The notes beneath the pieces are model-generated. The model searched no databases. It was not told where the DNA came from and saw only the letters and a program-made list of their open reading frames with translations. Below, piece after piece: positions 63,019 to 64,000 of a stretch of DNA of 64,000 bases. Each line of letters begins with the position of its first letter. Positions within the stretch are counted from its first letter, which is position 1. This DNA is from Afipia sp. (GTDB taxonomy: Bacteria > Pseudomonadota > Alphaproteobacteria > Rhizobiales > Xanthobacteraceae): contig JANQAK010000006.1 in assembly GCA_024707075.1 (NCBI GenBank), positions 186,001 to 250,000 of the forward strand. Reading direction: 5' to 3'. A program made the position numbers and the translations under genes.

Positions 63019-63866
63019 CGCTTGATCCCCCACGGCAGGCCGGCTTCGCGCCAGTTCTCCAGACGATCGCGGATCAGGTGCAGCAGCAGGTATTCGGTGA
63101 ACAGGGCAAAGGCGACAGTCACCACGATCAGCGCCATCACGCGCGGAATATCGAACAGCGCGCGGGCGGTGGCGAGTTCGCCGCCGATCCCGCCGGAGTT
63201 CGACAGCAGTTCCGCCATCACGGTGACCTTCCAGGCCGTGCCAGCCGTCGTGGTCCATGCCGGAAAGAGATACGAGACAAGATGAGGCGCGGTGATGGTG
63301 CGAAAGCGCATCCATGCACCGGCCCCGAAGGAGCGGGCCATCATGTCCAGCGCGCGGTCGCGGGTGGCGACGCCTTGCAGACCGCCGGCGAATGAAATCG
63401 GCAGTGCCGCAACGATCACCGTCAGCACGGCCGATCCGCCGTTCGATCCGAACCAGATCAGCGCAAGCACAATCCAGGCGATCGGCGGCACGCCGAGGAT
63501 CACGGTGACGATCGGTCTCGTCAGCCGCATCGCCGCGAACGAAAAGCCGGCGATGATTCCGGCGATGCTGCCGATCGTGACCGCGAGCGCAAAGCCAGCG
63601 AGCGAGCGGATCGCGGTTTCGCCTGCCGCTTTCGCGAACCCGGACTCATGACTGATGCTGCTGACAGCGTAAAGCGTCTCCAGCGGCGAGGGCAGGACGA
63701 ACGAGCCATAGATTTCATGTCCTGCCTGCCATGCGGCGGCTAGACAGAACAAGCCAGCGGCACCGGCCCATCCCGACCACAGATAGCGGCCGGCCCACGC
63801 GGCGAAGGCGAGGCTATGCGCTGTCAGTTTCACAAGAGCTGTCTCATAGGGCGAAGAACCCGTCAT
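63015..63866 (-). CDS. nitrate/sulfonate-type ABC transporter permease
   Basis: 283 aa from ATG 63866, overlapping the end of the preceding binding-protein gene by 23 bp. SsuC/NrtB-type membrane protein: FVLPSPLETLYAVSSI, VILGVPPIAWIVLALIWFG, EAA-like loop GVATRDRALDMMARSFGAGAWMRFRTITAPHLVSYLFPAW and EYLLLHLIRDRLENWRE. Its position with nnrS suggests the transported ligand may be nitrate, nitrite or a related compound, but no binding-site residues can be seen. Confidence 0.9.
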   Translation of the reverse strand: MTGSSPYETALVKLTAHSLAFAAWAGRYLWSGWAGAAGLFCLAAAWQAGHEIYGSFVLPSPLETLYAVSSISHESGFAKAAGETAIRSLAGFALAVTIGSIAGIIAGFSFAAMRLTRPIVTVILGVPPIAWIVLALIWFGSNGGSAVLTVIVAALPISFAGGLQGVATRDRALDMMARSFGAGAWMRFRTITAPHLVSYLFPAWTTTAGTAWKVTVMAELLSNSGGIGGELATARALFDIPRVMALIVVTVAFALFTEYLLLHLIRDRLENWREAGLPWGIKR

Positions 63867-64000
63867 CGGGCTGTTTTCCGCCGATAATGCGCGGGTCTTC
63901 CTTGGCAAGCACGTCGAACAGCGTCGTGAGATCGGTGCGGGCTGTCGTGGCGCGCTCCACGACAAGATTGCTGAACTCGATGGAACGTTCGATCACTGTC
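63844..64000 (-). CDS. ABC transporter substrate-binding protein, C-terminal end (cut by window edge)
   Basis: Only the last 51 codons are inside the window, on the minus strand, read from 63999 to the TGA at 63844-63846. The translated end includes RATTARTDLTTLFDVLAK followed by EDPRIIGGKQPDDGFFAL. Its place directly before the permease, with a 23-bp overlap, makes it the binding protein of the nitrate/sulfonate-type importer. The frame is short but consistent with the operon order binding protein-permease-ATPase. Confidence 0.7.
   Translation of the reverse strand, partial: TVIERSIEFSNLVVERATTARTDLTTLFDVLAKEDPRIIGGKQPDDGFFAL

Overview
The window looks like a chromosomal segment of a high-GC alphaproteobacterium of the Bradyrhizobiaceae/Nitrobacteraceae type (Rhodopseudomonas, Bradyrhizobium, Afipia or a relative). 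This rests on codon use, many branched-chain-type (Liv) ABC cassettes beside acyl-CoA catabolism genes, a FixK/FNR-type site and a denitrification-style neighbourhood (nnrS, hemN, moeA). It is an inference from gene content; no rRNA or tRNA gene was seen. Coding density is very high and ATGA/GTGA stop-start overlaps are common.

Layout. (A) 1-8028, +: a BadI/MenB-like ring hydrolase (cut by the window edge), enoyl-CoA hydratase, SDR, acyl-CoA dehydrogenase, 3-hydroxyacyl-CoA dehydrogenase and a companion C-terminal-domain protein, then LivG-F-H-M without a binding protein. It resembles an alicyclic or branched acid beta-oxidation operon. Two large bulged hairpins lie between livH and livM. (B) 8158-10728, -: a DosP-like PAS-PAS-GAF-GGDEF-EAL protein. 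(C) 11144-23226: an FAD oxidoreductase, two unusual crotonases, a CoA-transferase, a full Liv system (binding protein, H, M, G, F), an acyl-CoA dehydrogenase and two paralogous GntR regulators. (D) 23252-27079, -: alcohol dehydrogenase, small proteins, a di-iron fatty acid hydroxylase and a TetR regulator. (E) 27234-36100, +: a three-subunit molybdenum hydroxylase, a third Liv system and a CoxG-like protein, with two palindromic operators in the TetR/Mo-hydroxylase divergent promoter. (F) 36125-39864: LysR, methylmalonate-semialdehyde dehydrogenase and a decapitated HlyD.

(G) 40119-46861, +: a polar amino acid-type importer whose permease and ATPase are fused, an acetamidase/formamidase, an AraC regulator fused in frame to a second acetamidase, and a RidA protein. 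(H) 47228-52433, +: a sulfonate/nitrate-type importer with a DszC/SfnB-like acyl-CoA dehydrogenase-fold protein and an SsuD-like monooxygenase, suggesting organosulfur use. (I) 52473-64000: an anaerobic respiration island with ubiX, ubiD and a truncated BzdR/BoxR-like HTH on the minus strand, then ubiT, ubiU, ubiV and an unknown ORF on the plus strand, then hemN, moeA, nnrS and another ABC importer on the minus strand. UbiT/U/V make ubiquinone without oxygen, UbiD/UbiX supply the prFMN-dependent decarboxylation, and HemN makes haem without oxygen, so the genes fit one physiology.

Five genes (CoA-transferase, both GntR regulators, Mo-hydroxylase large subunit, ubiT) each carry one apparent single-base frameshift in an otherwise intact protein. 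This points to indel errors in the source sequence or to several independent inactivations, and affected products should be read with that in mind.
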